This document shows, one piece after another, positions 47,304 to 60,100 of a stretch of 64,000 nt of DNA. Below the pieces are notes generated by a model that worked only from the letters and a program-made list of their open reading frames with translations, had not been told where the DNA came from and searched no databases. This stretch comes from Alentia gelatinosa (Eukaryota; Annelida; Polychaeta; Phyllodocida; Polynoidae). Each line of letters begins with the position of its first letter. Positions within the stretch are counted from its first letter, which is position 1. The position numbers and the translations under genes were made by a program. The DNA lies in the NCBI GenBank assembly GCA_950022655.1, contig OX465584.1:44064723-44128722 (forward strand), given 5' to 3'.

Positions 47304-48882
47304 TACCGTGCAATGACGGCTAAGCTCTTACTTTTTACCGGATAAAGTTTAGAAGTATGAACTTTCACTGTGCAATGACAGCTAAGTCCTGACTATTCAC
47401 TGTGGAAAAATGTTTAAAGTCCGACTTTTTACTGTGCGATGAGCGCTAAGTTCTGACTTTTTAATGTGGAAAAGTGTATAAGTCTGACCTTTTACCGTAC
47501 AATGACGGCTAAGCCCTGACTCTTCACTGTGGAAAAATCTTCTGTCTGACCTTTTACTGTGCAATGACAGCTAAGCCCTGACTCTTCACTGTGGAAAAAT
47601 CTTTAAGTCTGACCTTTTACTGTGCGATGATGGCTAAGTTCTGACTTTTTACCGTGATAAAGTTTAGAAGTATGAACTTTCACAGTGCAATGACGGCTAA
47701 GCCCTTACTTTTCACTGTGGAAAAGTGTCTAAGTCTGACCTTTTACCATGCAATGACGGCAAAGCTCTGACTTTGTACTCTGGAAAAGTGTAGATGTCTG
47801 ACCTTTTACTGTGCGATGATGGCTAAGCTCTGACTTTTTACCGTGATAAAGTTTAGAAGTATGAACTTTCACTGCGCAATGACAGCTAAGCCCTGACTAT
47901 TCACTGTGGAAAAATGTTTAAGTCTGACTTTTTACTGTGCGATGATGGCTAAGTTCTGACTTCTTAACGTGGAAAAGTGTAGAAGTCTGACCTTTTACTG
48001 TGCAATGATTGCTAAGCCCTTACTTTTCACTGTGGAAAAGTGTCAAAGTCTGACCTTTTACCATGCAATGACGGCTAAGCTCTGACTTTTTGCTATGGAA
48101 AAGTGTAGAAATCTGACCTTTTACTGTGCAATGACAGCTAAGCCCTGACTCTTCACTGTGGAAAAATGTTAAATTCTGACCTTTCATCGTGTAATGACAG
48201 CTAACCTCTTACTTTATACTGTGATAATGTTTAGAAGTCTGAACTTTTACCATGCAATGACAGCTATATAGGCCCTGACGTTTCACCGTGAAAAAGTGTC
48301 AAAGTCTGGCCTTTTACCGTGCAATGACGGCTAAGCCCTTACTTTTTACCGGATAAAGTTTAGAAGTATGAACTTTAACTGTGCAATGACAGCTAAGCCC
48401 TGATGCTTCACCGTGGAAAAATGTAGAAGTCTGACTTTTTACTGTCACTGATCGCTTAGTTCTGACTTTTTTAAGTGGAAAAGTGTAGAAGTCTGACCTT
48501 TTACCATACAATGACGGCTAAGCCCTGACTCTTCACTGTGGAAAAATCTTTAAGTCTGACCTTTTACTGTGCGATGATGGCTAAGTTCTGACTTTTTACC
48601 GTGATAAACTTTAGAAGTATGAACTTTCACCGTGCAATGACGGCTAAGCCCTTACTTTTCACTGTGGAAAAATGTTAAATTCTGACCTCTTATCGTGCAA
48701 TTACAGCTTACCTCTTACTTTATACTGTGATAATGTTTAGATGTCTGAACTTTACCATGCAATGACAGCTATATAAGCCCTGACTCTTCAACGTGGAAAA
48801 GTGTCAAAGTCTGGCCTTTTACCGTGCAATGACAGTTTAGCCCTGACTTTTCGCAGTGCAAAAATGTTAAAGTCTAACCTTT
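47304..48882. repeat. Gamma block of unit 7 (1,579 bp)
   Basis: It has all gamma markers (GTCCGAC, CACAGTGC, TACTCTGG, CCTGATGCTTC) and the 126-bp deletion. One private T-to-C change near 48339 gives GGCTAAGCCC where other copies have GGCTAAGCTC. Confidence 0.87.
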
Positions 48883-51800
48883 TACCGTGCAATGACGGCT
48901 AAGCTCTTACTTTTTACCGGATAAAGTTTAGAAGTATGAACTTTCACTGTGCAATGACAGCTAAGTCCTGACTATTCACTGTGGAAAAATGTTTAAAGTC
49001 TGACTTTTTACTGTGCGATGAGCGCTAAGTTCTGACTTTTTAATGTGGAAAAGTGTATAAGTCTGACCTTTTACCGTACAATGACGGCTAAGCCCTGACT
49101 CTTCACTGTGGAGAAATCTAAACATTAACCATGCAAGGACAGCTATATAAGCCCTGCGGTTCACGGTGAAGGTGTCAAAGTCTGGCCCTTTACTGTGCAA
49201 TGACGGATAAGCCCTTACTTTTCGCAGTGCAAAAATGTGCGTCTAACCTTTTACCGTGCAATGACGGCTAAGCTCTTACTTTTTACTGTGATAAAGTTTA
49301 GAAGTATGAACTTTCACTGTGCAATGACAGCTAAGCCCTGACTATTCACTGTGGAAAAATGTTTAAGTCTGACTTTTTACTGTGCAATGATCGCTAAGTT
49401 CTGACTTTTTAGCATGGAAAAGTGTATAAGTCTGACCTTTTACCGTACAATGACGGCTAAGCCCTTACTTTTCACTGTGGAAAAGTGTCAAAGTCTGACC
49501 TTTTACCGTGAAATGACGGCTAAGCTCGGACTTTTTGCTGCGGAAAAGTATAGAAATCTGACCTTTTACTGTCCAATGACAGCAAAGCCCTGACGTTTCA
49601 CCGCGGAAAAATGTAGAAGTCTGACTTTTTACTGTGCGATGATCGCTTTGTTCTGACTTTTTAAAGTGGAAAAGTATAGAAGTCTGACCTTTTACAGTAC
49701 AATGACTGCTAAGCCCTGACTCTTAACTGTGGAAAAATCTTTAAGTCTGACCTTTTACTGTGAAATGATGGCTAAGCTCAGACTTTTTACAGTGGAAAAG
49801 TGTACAACTCTGAACTTTTACTGTGCAATTACAGCTAAGCTCTGACTTTTTACCATGGAAAAGTGTAGAAGTCTGACCTCTTACCGCACAATGACGGCTA
49901 AGCCCTGACTCTTCGCTGTGGCAAATTTGTTTAAGTCTGACCTTTTCCTGTTTAATGTCAGCTAAGCTCTGATCTTTCACTATGGACATGTGTCAAAGTC
50001 TGACCTTTTCCGTGCAATGACGGCTAAGCTCTGACTTTCACCATGGAAAAGTGTCAAAGGCTGACCTTTTACTGTGCAATGACGGCTAAGCTCTGACTTT
50101 GTCCTGTGAAAAAGTGTAGAAGTCTGACCTTTTACCGTGCAATGACGGCTAAGCCCTAACTTTTCGCAATGCAAAAATGTTAGTCTAACCTTTTACCGTG
50201 CATTGACAGCTAAGCCCTTACTTTTTACCGTGATAAAGTTTAGAAGAATGAACTTTCACTGTGCAATGACAGCTAAGCCCTGACTTTTTACTGTGGAAAA
50301 GTGTAGAAATCTGACCTTTTACTCTGCAATGACAGCTAAGCCCTGACTCTTCAATGTGGAAAAATGTTAAATTCTGACCTCTTATCATGCAATGATTGCT
50401 ATATAAGCCCTGACGTTTCACTTTGGAAAAATGTAGAAGTCTGACCTTTTACCATACAATGATGGCTAAGCTCTGACTTCACCATGTAAAAGTGTCAAAG
50501 GCTGACCTTTTACCGTATAATGATGGCTAAGCCCTGACTTTTCACTGTGGAAAAGTGTCTAAGTCTGACCTTTTACCATGCAATGACGGCAAAGCTCTGA
50601 CTTTGTACTGTGGAAAAGTGTAGATGTCTGACCTTTTACTGTGCGATGATGGCTAAGCTCTGACTTTTTACCGTGATAAAGTTTAGAAGTATGAACTTTC
50701 ACTGTGCAATGACAGCTAAGCCCTGACTATTCACTGTGGAAAAATGTTTAAGTCTGACTTTTTACTGTGCGATGATGGGTAAGCTCTGACTTTTTAACAT
50801 GGAAAAGTGTAGAAGTCTGACCTTTTACTGTGCAATGATGGCTAAGCCCTTACTTTTCACTGTGGAAAAATGTTAAATTCTGACCTCTTATCGTGCAATT
50901 ACAGCTTACCTCTTACTTTATACTGTGATAATGTTTAGAAGTCTGAACTTTTACCATGCAATGACAGCTATATAAGCCCTGACTTTTCAACGTGGAAAAG
51001 TGTCAAAGTCTGGCCTTTTACCGTGCAATGACAGTTTAGCCCTGACTTTTCGCAGTGCAAAAATGTTAAAGTCTAACCTTTTACCGTGCAATGACGGCTA
51101 AGCTCTTACTTTTTACTGTGCGATGATCGCTAAGTTCTGACTTTTTAACGTGGAAAAGTGTACAAGTCTGACCTTTTACCGTACAATGACGGCTAAGCCC
51201 TGACTCTTCACTGTGGAAAAATCTTCTGTCTGACCTTTTACTGTGCAATGACAGCTAAGCCCTGACTCTTCACTGTGGAAAAATGTTAAATTCTGACCTC
51301 CTTTCGTGCAATGACAGCTAACCTCTTACTTTATACTGTGATGATGTTTAGAAGTCTAAACTTTAACCATGCAAGGACAGCTATATAAGCCCTGCGGTTC
51401 ACGGTGAAAGTGTCAAAGTCTGGCCTTTTACTGTGCAATGACGGATAAGCCCTTACTTTTTCGCAGTGCAAAAATGTGCGTCTAACCTTTTACCGTGCAA
51501 TGACGGCTAAGCTCTTCCTTTTTACCGGATAAAGTTTAGAAGTATGAATTTTTACTGTGCAATGACAGCTAAGCCCTGACGCTTCACCATGGAAAAAATG
51601 TAGAAGTCTGACTTTTTGCTGTCCATGATCGCTTAGTTCTGACTTTTTTAAGTGGAAAAGTGTAGAAGTCTGACCTTTTACCGTACAATGACGGCTAAGC
51701 CCTGACTCTTCACTGTGGAAAAATCTTTAAGTCTGACCTTTTACTGTACGATGATGGCTAAGTTCTGACTTTTTACCGTGATAAAGTTTAGAAGTATGAA

Positions 51801-53763
51801 CTTTCACCGTGCAATGACGGCTAAGCCCTTACTTTTCACTGTGGAAAAGTGTCTAAGTCTGACCTTTTACCATGCAATGACGGCAAAGCTCTGACTTTGT
51901 ACTGTGGAAAAGTGTAGATGTCTGACCTTTTACTGTGCGATGATGGCTAAGCTCTGACTTTTTACCGTGATAAAGTTTAGAAGTATGAACTTTCACTGTG
52001 CAATGACAGCTAAGCCCTGACTATTCACTGTGGAAAAATGTTTAAGTCTGACTTTTTACTGTGCGATGATGGGTAAGCTCTGACTTTTTAACATGGAAAA
52101 GTGTAGAAGTCTGACCTTTTACTGTGCAATGATGGCTAAGCCCTTACTTTTCACTGTGGAAAAGTGTCAAAGTCTGACCTTTCACCATGCAATGACGGTT
52201 AAGCCCTGACTTTTCGCAGTGCAAAAATGTTAAAGTCTAACCTTTTACCATGCAATGACGGCCATGCTCTTACTTTTCACTGTGGAAAAGTGTCTAAGTC
52301 TGACCTTTTACCATGCAATGACGGCAAAGCTCTGACTTTGTACTGTGGAAAAGTGTAGATGTCTGACCTTTTACTGTGCGATGATGGCTAAGCTCTGACT
52401 TTTTACCGTGATAAAGTTTAGAAGTATGAACTTTCACTGCGCAATGACAGCTAAGCCCTGACTATTCACTGTGGAAAAATGTTTAAGTCTGACTTTTTAC
52501 TGTGCGATGATGGCTAAGTTCTGACTTCTTAACGTGGAAAAGTGTAGAAGTCTGACTTTTTACTGTGCAATGATTGCTAAGCCCTTACTTTTCACTGTGG
52601 AAAAGTGTCAAAGTCTGACCTTTTACCATGCAATGACGGCTAAGCTCTGACTTTTTGCTATGGAAAAGTGTAGAAATCTGACCTTTTACTGTGCAATGAC
52701 AGCTAAGCCCTGACTCTTCACTGTGGAAAAATGTTAAATTCTGACCTTTCATCGTGTAATGACAGCTAACCTCTTACTTTATACTGTGATAATGTTTAGA
52801 AGTCTGAACTTTTACCATGCAATGACAGCTATATAGGCCCTGACGTTTCACCGTGAAAAAGTGTCAAAGTCTGGCCTTTTACCGTGCAATGACGGCTAAG
52901 CTCTTACTTTTTACCGGATAAAGTTTAGAAGTATGAACTTTAACTGTGCAATGACAGCTTAGCCCTGACGCTTCACCGTGGAAAAATGTAGAAGTCTGAC
53001 TTTTTACTGTCAATGATCGCTTAGTTCTGACTTTTTTAAGTGGAAAAGTATAGAAGTCTGACCTTTTACCATACAATGACGGCTAAGCCCTGACTCTTCA
53101 CTGTGGAAAAATCTTTAAGTCTGACCTTTTACTGTGCGATGATGGCTAAGTTCTGACTTTTACCGTGATAAAGTTTAGAAGTATGAACTTTCACCGTGCA
53201 ATGATGGCTAAGCCCTTACTTTTCACTGTGGAAAAGTGTAGAAGTCTGACCTTTTACCGTACAATGACGGCTAAGCCCTGACTCTTCACTGTGGAAAAAA
53301 TCTTTAAGTCTGACCTTTTACTGTGCGATGATGGCTAAGTTCTGAGTTTTTACCGTGATAAAGTTTAGAAGTATGAACTTTCACCGTGCAATGACGGCTA
53401 AGCCCTTACTTTTCACTGTGGAAAAGGGTCAAAGTCTGACCTTTTACCGTGCAATGACGGCTAAGCTCTGACTTTGTACTGTGGAAAAGTGTAGAAATCT
53501 GACCTTTTACTGTGCAATGACAGCTAAGCCCTGACTCTTCACTGTGGAAAAATGTTAAATTCTGACCTCTTATCGTGCAATTACAGCTTACCTCTTACTT
53601 TATACTGTGATAATGTTTAGAAGTCTGAACTTTTACCATGCAATGACAGCTATATAAGCCCTGACTTTTCAACGTGGAAAAGTGTCAAAGTCTGTCCTTT
53701 TACCGTGCAATGACAGTTTAGCCCTGACTTTTCGCAGTGCAAAAATGTTAAAGTCTAACCTTT
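48883..53763. repeat. Alpha block of unit 8 (4,881 bp)
   Basis: CCGCGG is at 49601. A CCTCCTTTCG variant replaces CCTCTTTTCG at about 51297-51306, and TACCATGC stands at about 52247-52254 where most units read TACCTTGC. Confidence 0.87.
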
Positions 53764-55469
53764 TACCGTGCAATGACGGCTAAGCTCTTACTTTTTACCA
53801 GATAAAGTTTAGAAGTATGAACATTCACTGTGCAATGACAGCTAAGTCCTGACTGTTCACTGTGGAAAAATGTTTAAAGTCTGACTTTTTACTGTGCGAT
53901 GATCGCTAAGTTCTGACTTTTTAACGTGGAAAAGTGTACAAGTCTGACCTTTTACCGTACAATGACGGCTAAGCCCTGACTCTTCACTGTGGAAAAATCT
54001 TCTGTCTGACCTTTTACTGTGCAATGACAGCTAAGCCTTGACTCTTCACTGTGGAAAAATCTTTAAGTCTGACCTTTTACTGTGCGATGATGGCTAAGTT
54101 CTGACTTTTTACCGTGATAAAGTTTAGAAGTATGAACTTTCACCGTGCAATGACGGCTAAGCCCTTACTTTTCACTGTAGAAAAGTGTCTAAGTCTGACC
54201 TTTTACCATGCAATGACGGCAAAGCTCTGACTTTGTACTGTGGAAAAGTGTAGATGTCTGACCTTTTACTGTGCGATGATGGCTAAGCTCTGACTTTTTA
54301 CCGTGATAAAGTTTAGAAGTATGAACTTTCACTGTGCAATGACAGCTAAGCCCTGACTATTCACTGTGGAAAAATGTTTAAGTCTGACTTTTTACTGTGC
54401 GATGATGGCTAAGTTCTGACTTCTTAACGTGGAAAAGTGTAGAAGTCTGACCTTTTACTGTGCAATGATTGCTAAGCCCTTACTTTTCACTGTGGAAAAG
54501 TGTCAAAGTCTGACCTTTTACCATGCAATGACGGCTAAGCTCTGAATTTTTGCTATGGAAAAGTGTAGAAATCTGACCTTTTACTGTGCAATGACAGCTA
54601 AGCCCTGACTCTTCACTGTGGAAAAATGTTAAATTCTGACCTTTCATCGTGTAATGACAGCTAACCTCTTACTTTATACTGTGATAATGTTTAGAAGTCT
54701 GAATTTTTACCATGCAATGACAGCTATATAGGCCCTGACGTTTCACCGTGAAAAAGTGTCAAAGTCTGGCCTTTTACCGTGCAATGAGGGCTAAGCTCTT
54801 ACTTTTTACCGGATAAAGTTTAGAAGTATGAACTTTAACTGTGCAATGACAGCTAAGCCCTGACGCTTCACCGTGGAAAAATGTAGAAGTCTGACTTTTT
54901 ACTGTCACTGATCGCTTAGTTCTGACTTTTTTAAGTGGAAAAGTGTAGAAGTCTGACCTTTTACCATACAATGACGGCTAAGCCCTAACTCTTCACTGTG
55001 GAAAAATCTTTAAGTCTGACCTTTTACTGTGCGATGATGGCTAAGTTCTGACTTTTTACCGTGATAAACTTTAGAAGTATGAACTTTCACCGTGCAATGA
55101 CGGCTAAGCCCTTACTTTTCACTGTGGAAAAGGGTCAAAGTCTGACCTTTTACCGTGCAATGACGGCTAAGCTCTGACTTTGTACTGTGGAAAAGTGTAG
55201 CAATCTGACCTTTTACTGTGCAATGACAGCTAAGCCCTGACTCTTCACTGTGGAAAAATGTTAAATTCTGACCTCTTATCGTGCAATTACAGCTTACCTC
55301 TTACTTTATACTGTGATAATGTTTAGATGTCTGAACTTTTACCATGCAATGACAGCTATATAAGCCCTGACTCTTCAACGTGGAAAAGTGTCAAAGTCTG
55401 GCCTTTTACCGTGCAATGACAGTTTAGCCCTGACTTTTCGCAGTGCAAAAATGTTAAAGTCTAACCTTT
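53764..55469. repeat. Beta block of unit 8 (1,706 bp)
   Basis: The beta markers are present. GTGCGATGATCGC near 53894 (shared with unit 9) replaces GTGCAATGATCGC of units 2, 3, 5 and 6. AGCCTTGACTC near 54033 is private. Confidence 0.87.
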
Positions 55470-57174
55470 TACCGTGCAATGACGGCTAAGCTCTTACTTT
55501 TTACCGGATAAAGTTTAGAAGTATGAACTTTCACTGTGCAATGACAGCTAAGTCCTGACTATTCACTGTGGAAAAATGTTTAAAGTCCGACTTTTTACTG
55601 TGCGATGAGCGCTAAGTTCTGACTTTTTAATGTGGAAAAGTGTATAAGTCTGACCTTTTACCGTACAATGACGGCTAAGCCCTGACTCTTCACTGTGGAA
55701 AAATCTTCTGTCTGACCTTTTACTGTGCAATGACAGCTAAGCCCTGACTCTTCACTGTGGAAAAATCTTTAAGTCTGACCTTTTACTGTGCGATGATGGC
55801 TAAGTTCTGACTTTTTACCGTGATAAAGTTTAGAAGTATGAACTTTCACCGTGCAATGACGGCTAAGCCCTTACTTTTCACTGTGGAAAAGTGTCTAAGT
55901 CTGACCTTTTACCATGCAATGACGGCAAAGCTCTGACTTTGTACTGTGGAAAAGTGTAGATGTCTGACCTTTTACTGTGCGATGATGGCTAAGCTCTGAC
56001 TTTTTACCGTGATAAAGTTTAGAAGTATGAACTTTCACTGCGCAATGACAGCTAAGCCCTGACTATTCACTGTGGAAAAATGTTTAAGTCTGACTTTTTA
56101 CTGTGCGATGATGGCTAAGTTCTGACTTCTTAACGTGGAAAAGTGTAGAAGTCTGACCTTTTACTGTGCAATGATTGCTAAGCCCTTACTTTTCACTGTG
56201 GAAAAGTGTCAAAGTCTGACCTTTTACCATGCAATGACGGCTAAGCTCTGACTTTTTGCTATGGAAAAGTGTAGAAATCTGACCTTTTACTGTGCAATGA
56301 CAGCTAAGCCCTGACTCTTCACTGTGGAAAAATGTTAAATTCTGACCTTTCATCGTGTAATGACAGCTAACCTCTTACTTTATACTGTGATAATGTTTAG
56401 AAGTCTGAACTTTTACCATGCAATGACAGCTATATAGGCCCTGACGTTTCACCGTGAAAAAGTGTCAAAGTCTGGCCTTTTACCGTGCAATGACGGCTAA
56501 GCTCTTACTTTTTACCGGATAAAGTTTAGAAGTATGAACTTTAACTGTGCAATGACAGCTAAGCCCTGACGCTTCACCGTGGAAAAATGTAGAAGTCTGA
56601 CTTTTTACTGTCACTGATCGCTTAGTTCTGACTTTTTTAAGTGGAAAAGTGTAGAAGTCTGACCTTTTACCATACAATGACGGCTAAGCCCTAACTCTTC
56701 ACTGTGGAAAAATCTTTAAGTCTGACCTTTTACTGTGCGATGATGGCTAAGTTCTGACTTTTTACCGTGATAAACTTTAGAAGTATGAACTTTCACCGTG
56801 CAATGACGGCTAAGCCCTTACTTTTCACTGTGGAAAAGGGTCAAAGTCTGACCTTTTACCGTGCAATGACGGCTAAGCTCTGACTTTGTACTGTGGAAAA
56901 GTGTAGCAATCTGACCTTTTACTGTGCAATGACAGCTAAGCCCTGACTCTTCACTGTGGAAAAATGTTAAATTCTGACCTCTTATCGTGCAATTACAGCT
57001 TACCTCTTACTTTATACTGTGATAATGTTTAGATGTCTGAACTTTACCATGCAATGACAGCTATATAAGCCCTGACTCTTCAACGTGGAAAAGTGTCAAA
57101 GTCTGGCCTTTTACCGTGCAATGACAGTTTAGCCCTGACTTTTCGCAGTGCAAAAATGTTAAAGTCTAACCTTT
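55470..57174. repeat. Long gamma block of unit 8 (1,705 bp), beta/gamma hybrid
   Basis: It starts like gamma (GTCCGAC, GATGAGCGCTAAG) but then has CACCGTGC and TACTGTGGAAAAG instead of the gamma forms. It also has CCTGACGCTTC and CCCTAACTC as in beta, and retains the two monomers at about 56838-56963. It ends like gamma (AGATGTCTGAACTTTACC). It may be the ancestral gamma or a gene-conversion mosaic. Its 3' end matches that of unit 1. Confidence 0.85.
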
Positions 57175-60100
57175 TACCGTGCAATGACGGCTAAGCTCTT
57201 ACTTTTTACCGGATAAAGTTTAGAAGTATGAACTTTCACTGTGTAATGACAGCTAAGTCCTGACTATTCACTGTGGAAAAATGTTTAAAGTCTGACTTTT
57301 TACTGTGCGATGAGCGCTAAGTTCTGACTTTTTAATGTGGAAAAGTGTATAAGTCTGACCTTTTACCGTACAATGACGGCTAAGCCCTGACTCTTCACTG
57401 TGGAGAAATCTAAACATTAACCATGCAAGGACAGCTATATAAGCCCTGCGGTTCACGGTGAAGGTGTCAAAGTCTGGCCCTTTACTGTGCAATGACGGAT
57501 AAGCCCTTACTTTTCGCAGTGCAAAAATGTGCGTCTAACCTTTTACCGTGCAATGACGGCTAAGCTCTTACTTTTTACTGTGATAAAGTTTAGAAGTATG
57601 AACTTTCACTGTGCAATGACAGCTAAGCCCTGACTATTCACTGTGGAAAAATGTTTAAGTCTGACTTTTTACTGTGCAATGATCGCTAAGTTCTGACTTT
57701 TTAGCATGGAAAAGTGTATAAGTCTGACCTTTTACCGTACAATGACGGCTAAGCCCTTACTTTTCACTGTGGAAAAGTGTCAAAGTCTGACCTTTTACCG
57801 TGAAATGACGGCTAAGCTCGGACTTTTTGCTGCGGAAAAGTATAGAAATCTGACCTTTTACTGTCCAATGACAGCAAAGCCCTGACGTTTCACCGCGGAA
57901 AAATGTAGAAGTCTGACTTTTTACTGTGCGATGATCGCTTTGTTCTGACTTTTTAAAGTGGAAAAGTATAGAAGTCTGACCTTTTACAGTACAATGACTG
58001 CTAAGCCCTGACTCTTAACTGTGGAAAAATCTTTAAGTCTGACCTTTTACTGTGAAATGATGGCTAAGCTCAGACTTTTTACAGTGGAAAAGTGTACAAC
58101 TCTGAACTTTTACTGTGCAATTACAGCTAAGCTCTGACTTTTTACCATGGAAAAGTGTAGAAGTCTGACCTCTTACCGCACAATGACGGCTAAGCCCTGA
58201 CTCTTCGCTGTGGCAAATTTGTTTAAGTCTGACCTTTTCCTGTTTAATGTCAGCTAAGCTCTGATCTTTCACTATGGACATGTGTCAAAGTCTGACCTTT
58301 TCCGTGCAATGACGGCTAAGCTCTGACTTTCACCATGGAAAAGTGTCAAAGGCTGACCTTTTACTGTGCAATGACGGCTAAGCTCTGACTTTGTCCTGTG
58401 AAAAAGTGTAGAAGTCTGACCTTTTACCGTGCAATGACGGCTAAGCCCTAACTTTTCGCAATGCAAAAATGTTAGTCTAACCTTTTACCATGCATTGACA
58501 GCTAAGCCCTTACTTTTTACCGTGATAAAGTTTAGAAGAATGAACTTTCACTGTGCAATGACAGCTAAGCCCTGACTTTTTACTGTGGAAAAGTGTAGAA
58601 ATCTGACCTTTTACTCTGCAATGACAGCTAAGCCCTGACTCTTCAATGTGGAAAAATGTTAAATTCTGACCTCTTATCATGCAATGATTGCTATATAAGC
58701 CCTGACGTTTCACTTTGGAAAAATGTAGAAGTCTGACCTTTTACCATACAATGATGGCTAAGCTCTGACTTCACCATGTAAAAGTGTCAAAGGCTGACCT
58801 TTTACCGTATAATGATGGCTAAGCCCTGACTTTTCACTGTGGAAAAGTGTCTAAGTCTGACCTTTTACCATGCAATGACGGCAAAGCTCTGACTTTGTAC
58901 TGTGGAAAAGTGTAGATGTCTGACCTTTTACTGTGCGATGATGGCTAAGCTCTGACTTTTTACCGTGATAAAGTTTAGAAGTATGAACTTTCACTGTGCA
59001 ATGACAGCTAAGCCCTGACTATTCACTGTGGAAAAATGTTTAAGTCTGACTTTTTACTGTGCGATGATGGGTAAGCTCTGACTTTTTAACATGGAAAAGT
59101 GTAGAAGTCTGACCTTTTACTGTGCAATGATGGCTAAGCCCTTACTTTTCACTGTGGAAAAATGTTAAATTCTGACCTCTTATCGTGCAATTACAGCTTA
59201 CCTCTTACTTTATACTGTGATAATGTTTAGAAGTCTGAACTTTTACCATGCAATGACAGCTATATAAGCCCTGACTTTTCAACGTGGAAAAGTGTCAAAG
59301 TCTGGCCTTTTACCGTGCAATGACAGTTTAGCCCTGACTTTTCGCAGTGCAAAAATGTTAAAGTCTAACCTTTTACCGTGCAATGACGGCTAAGCTCTTA
59401 CTTTTTACTGTGCGATGATCGCTAAGTTCTGACTTTTTAACGTGGAAAAGTGTACAAGTCTGACCTTTTACCGTACAATGACGGCTAAGCCCTGACTCTT
59501 CACTGTGGAAAAATCTTCTGTCTGACCTTTTACTGTGCAATGACAGCTAAGCCCTGACTCTTCACTGTGGAAAAATGTTAAATTCTGACCTCTTTTCGTG
59601 CAATGACAGCTAACCTCTTACTTTATACTGTGATGATGTTTAGAAGTCTAAACTTTAACCATGCAAGGACAGCTATATAAGCCCTGCGGTTCACGGTGAA
59701 AGTGTCAAAGTCTGGCCTTTTACTGTGCAATGACGGATAAGCCCTTACTTTTCGCAGTGCAAAAATGTGCGTCTAACCTTTTACCGTGCAATGACGGCTA
59801 AGCTCTTCCTTTTTACCGGATAAAGTTTAGAAGTATGAATTTTTACTGTGCAATGACAGCTAAGCCCTGACGCTTCACCATGGAAAAAATGTAGAAGTCT
59901 GACTTTTTGCTGTCCATGATCGCTTAGTTCTGACTTTTTTAAGTGGAAAAGTGTAGAAGTCTGACCTTTTACCGTACAATGACGGCTAAGCCCTGACTCT
60001 TCACTGTGGAAAAATCTTTAAGTCTGACCTTTTACTGTACGATGATGGCTAAGTTCTGACTTTTTACCGTGATAAAGTTTAGAAGTATGAACTTTCACCG

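Larger units (their letters stand above)
42423..48882. repeat. Higher-order unit 7: alpha-gamma, beta missing, 6,460 bp
   Basis: The unit is exactly 1,706 bp shorter than units 3 and 6, the length of one beta block. Alpha ends with its own marker (GTCTGTCC, T at 47235). The next block has the gamma/alpha start (GAACTTTCAC at about 47359-47368) and then GTCCGAC, the gamma mark. A clean loss of beta by unequal exchange or deletion between block starts explains this. Confidence 0.9.
48883..57174. repeat. Higher-order unit 8: alpha-beta-long gamma, 8,292 bp
   Basis: This is the longest unit, 126 bp longer than units 3 and 6. The gain lies entirely in the last block, which keeps two monomers that all other complete gamma copies lack. 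Alpha is the subtype without GAATTC and shares GCAATGATGGCTAAGCCC (near 53200) with unit 4. Private changes include C at 51301 and CCGG to CCAG at 53800. Confidence 0.91.
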
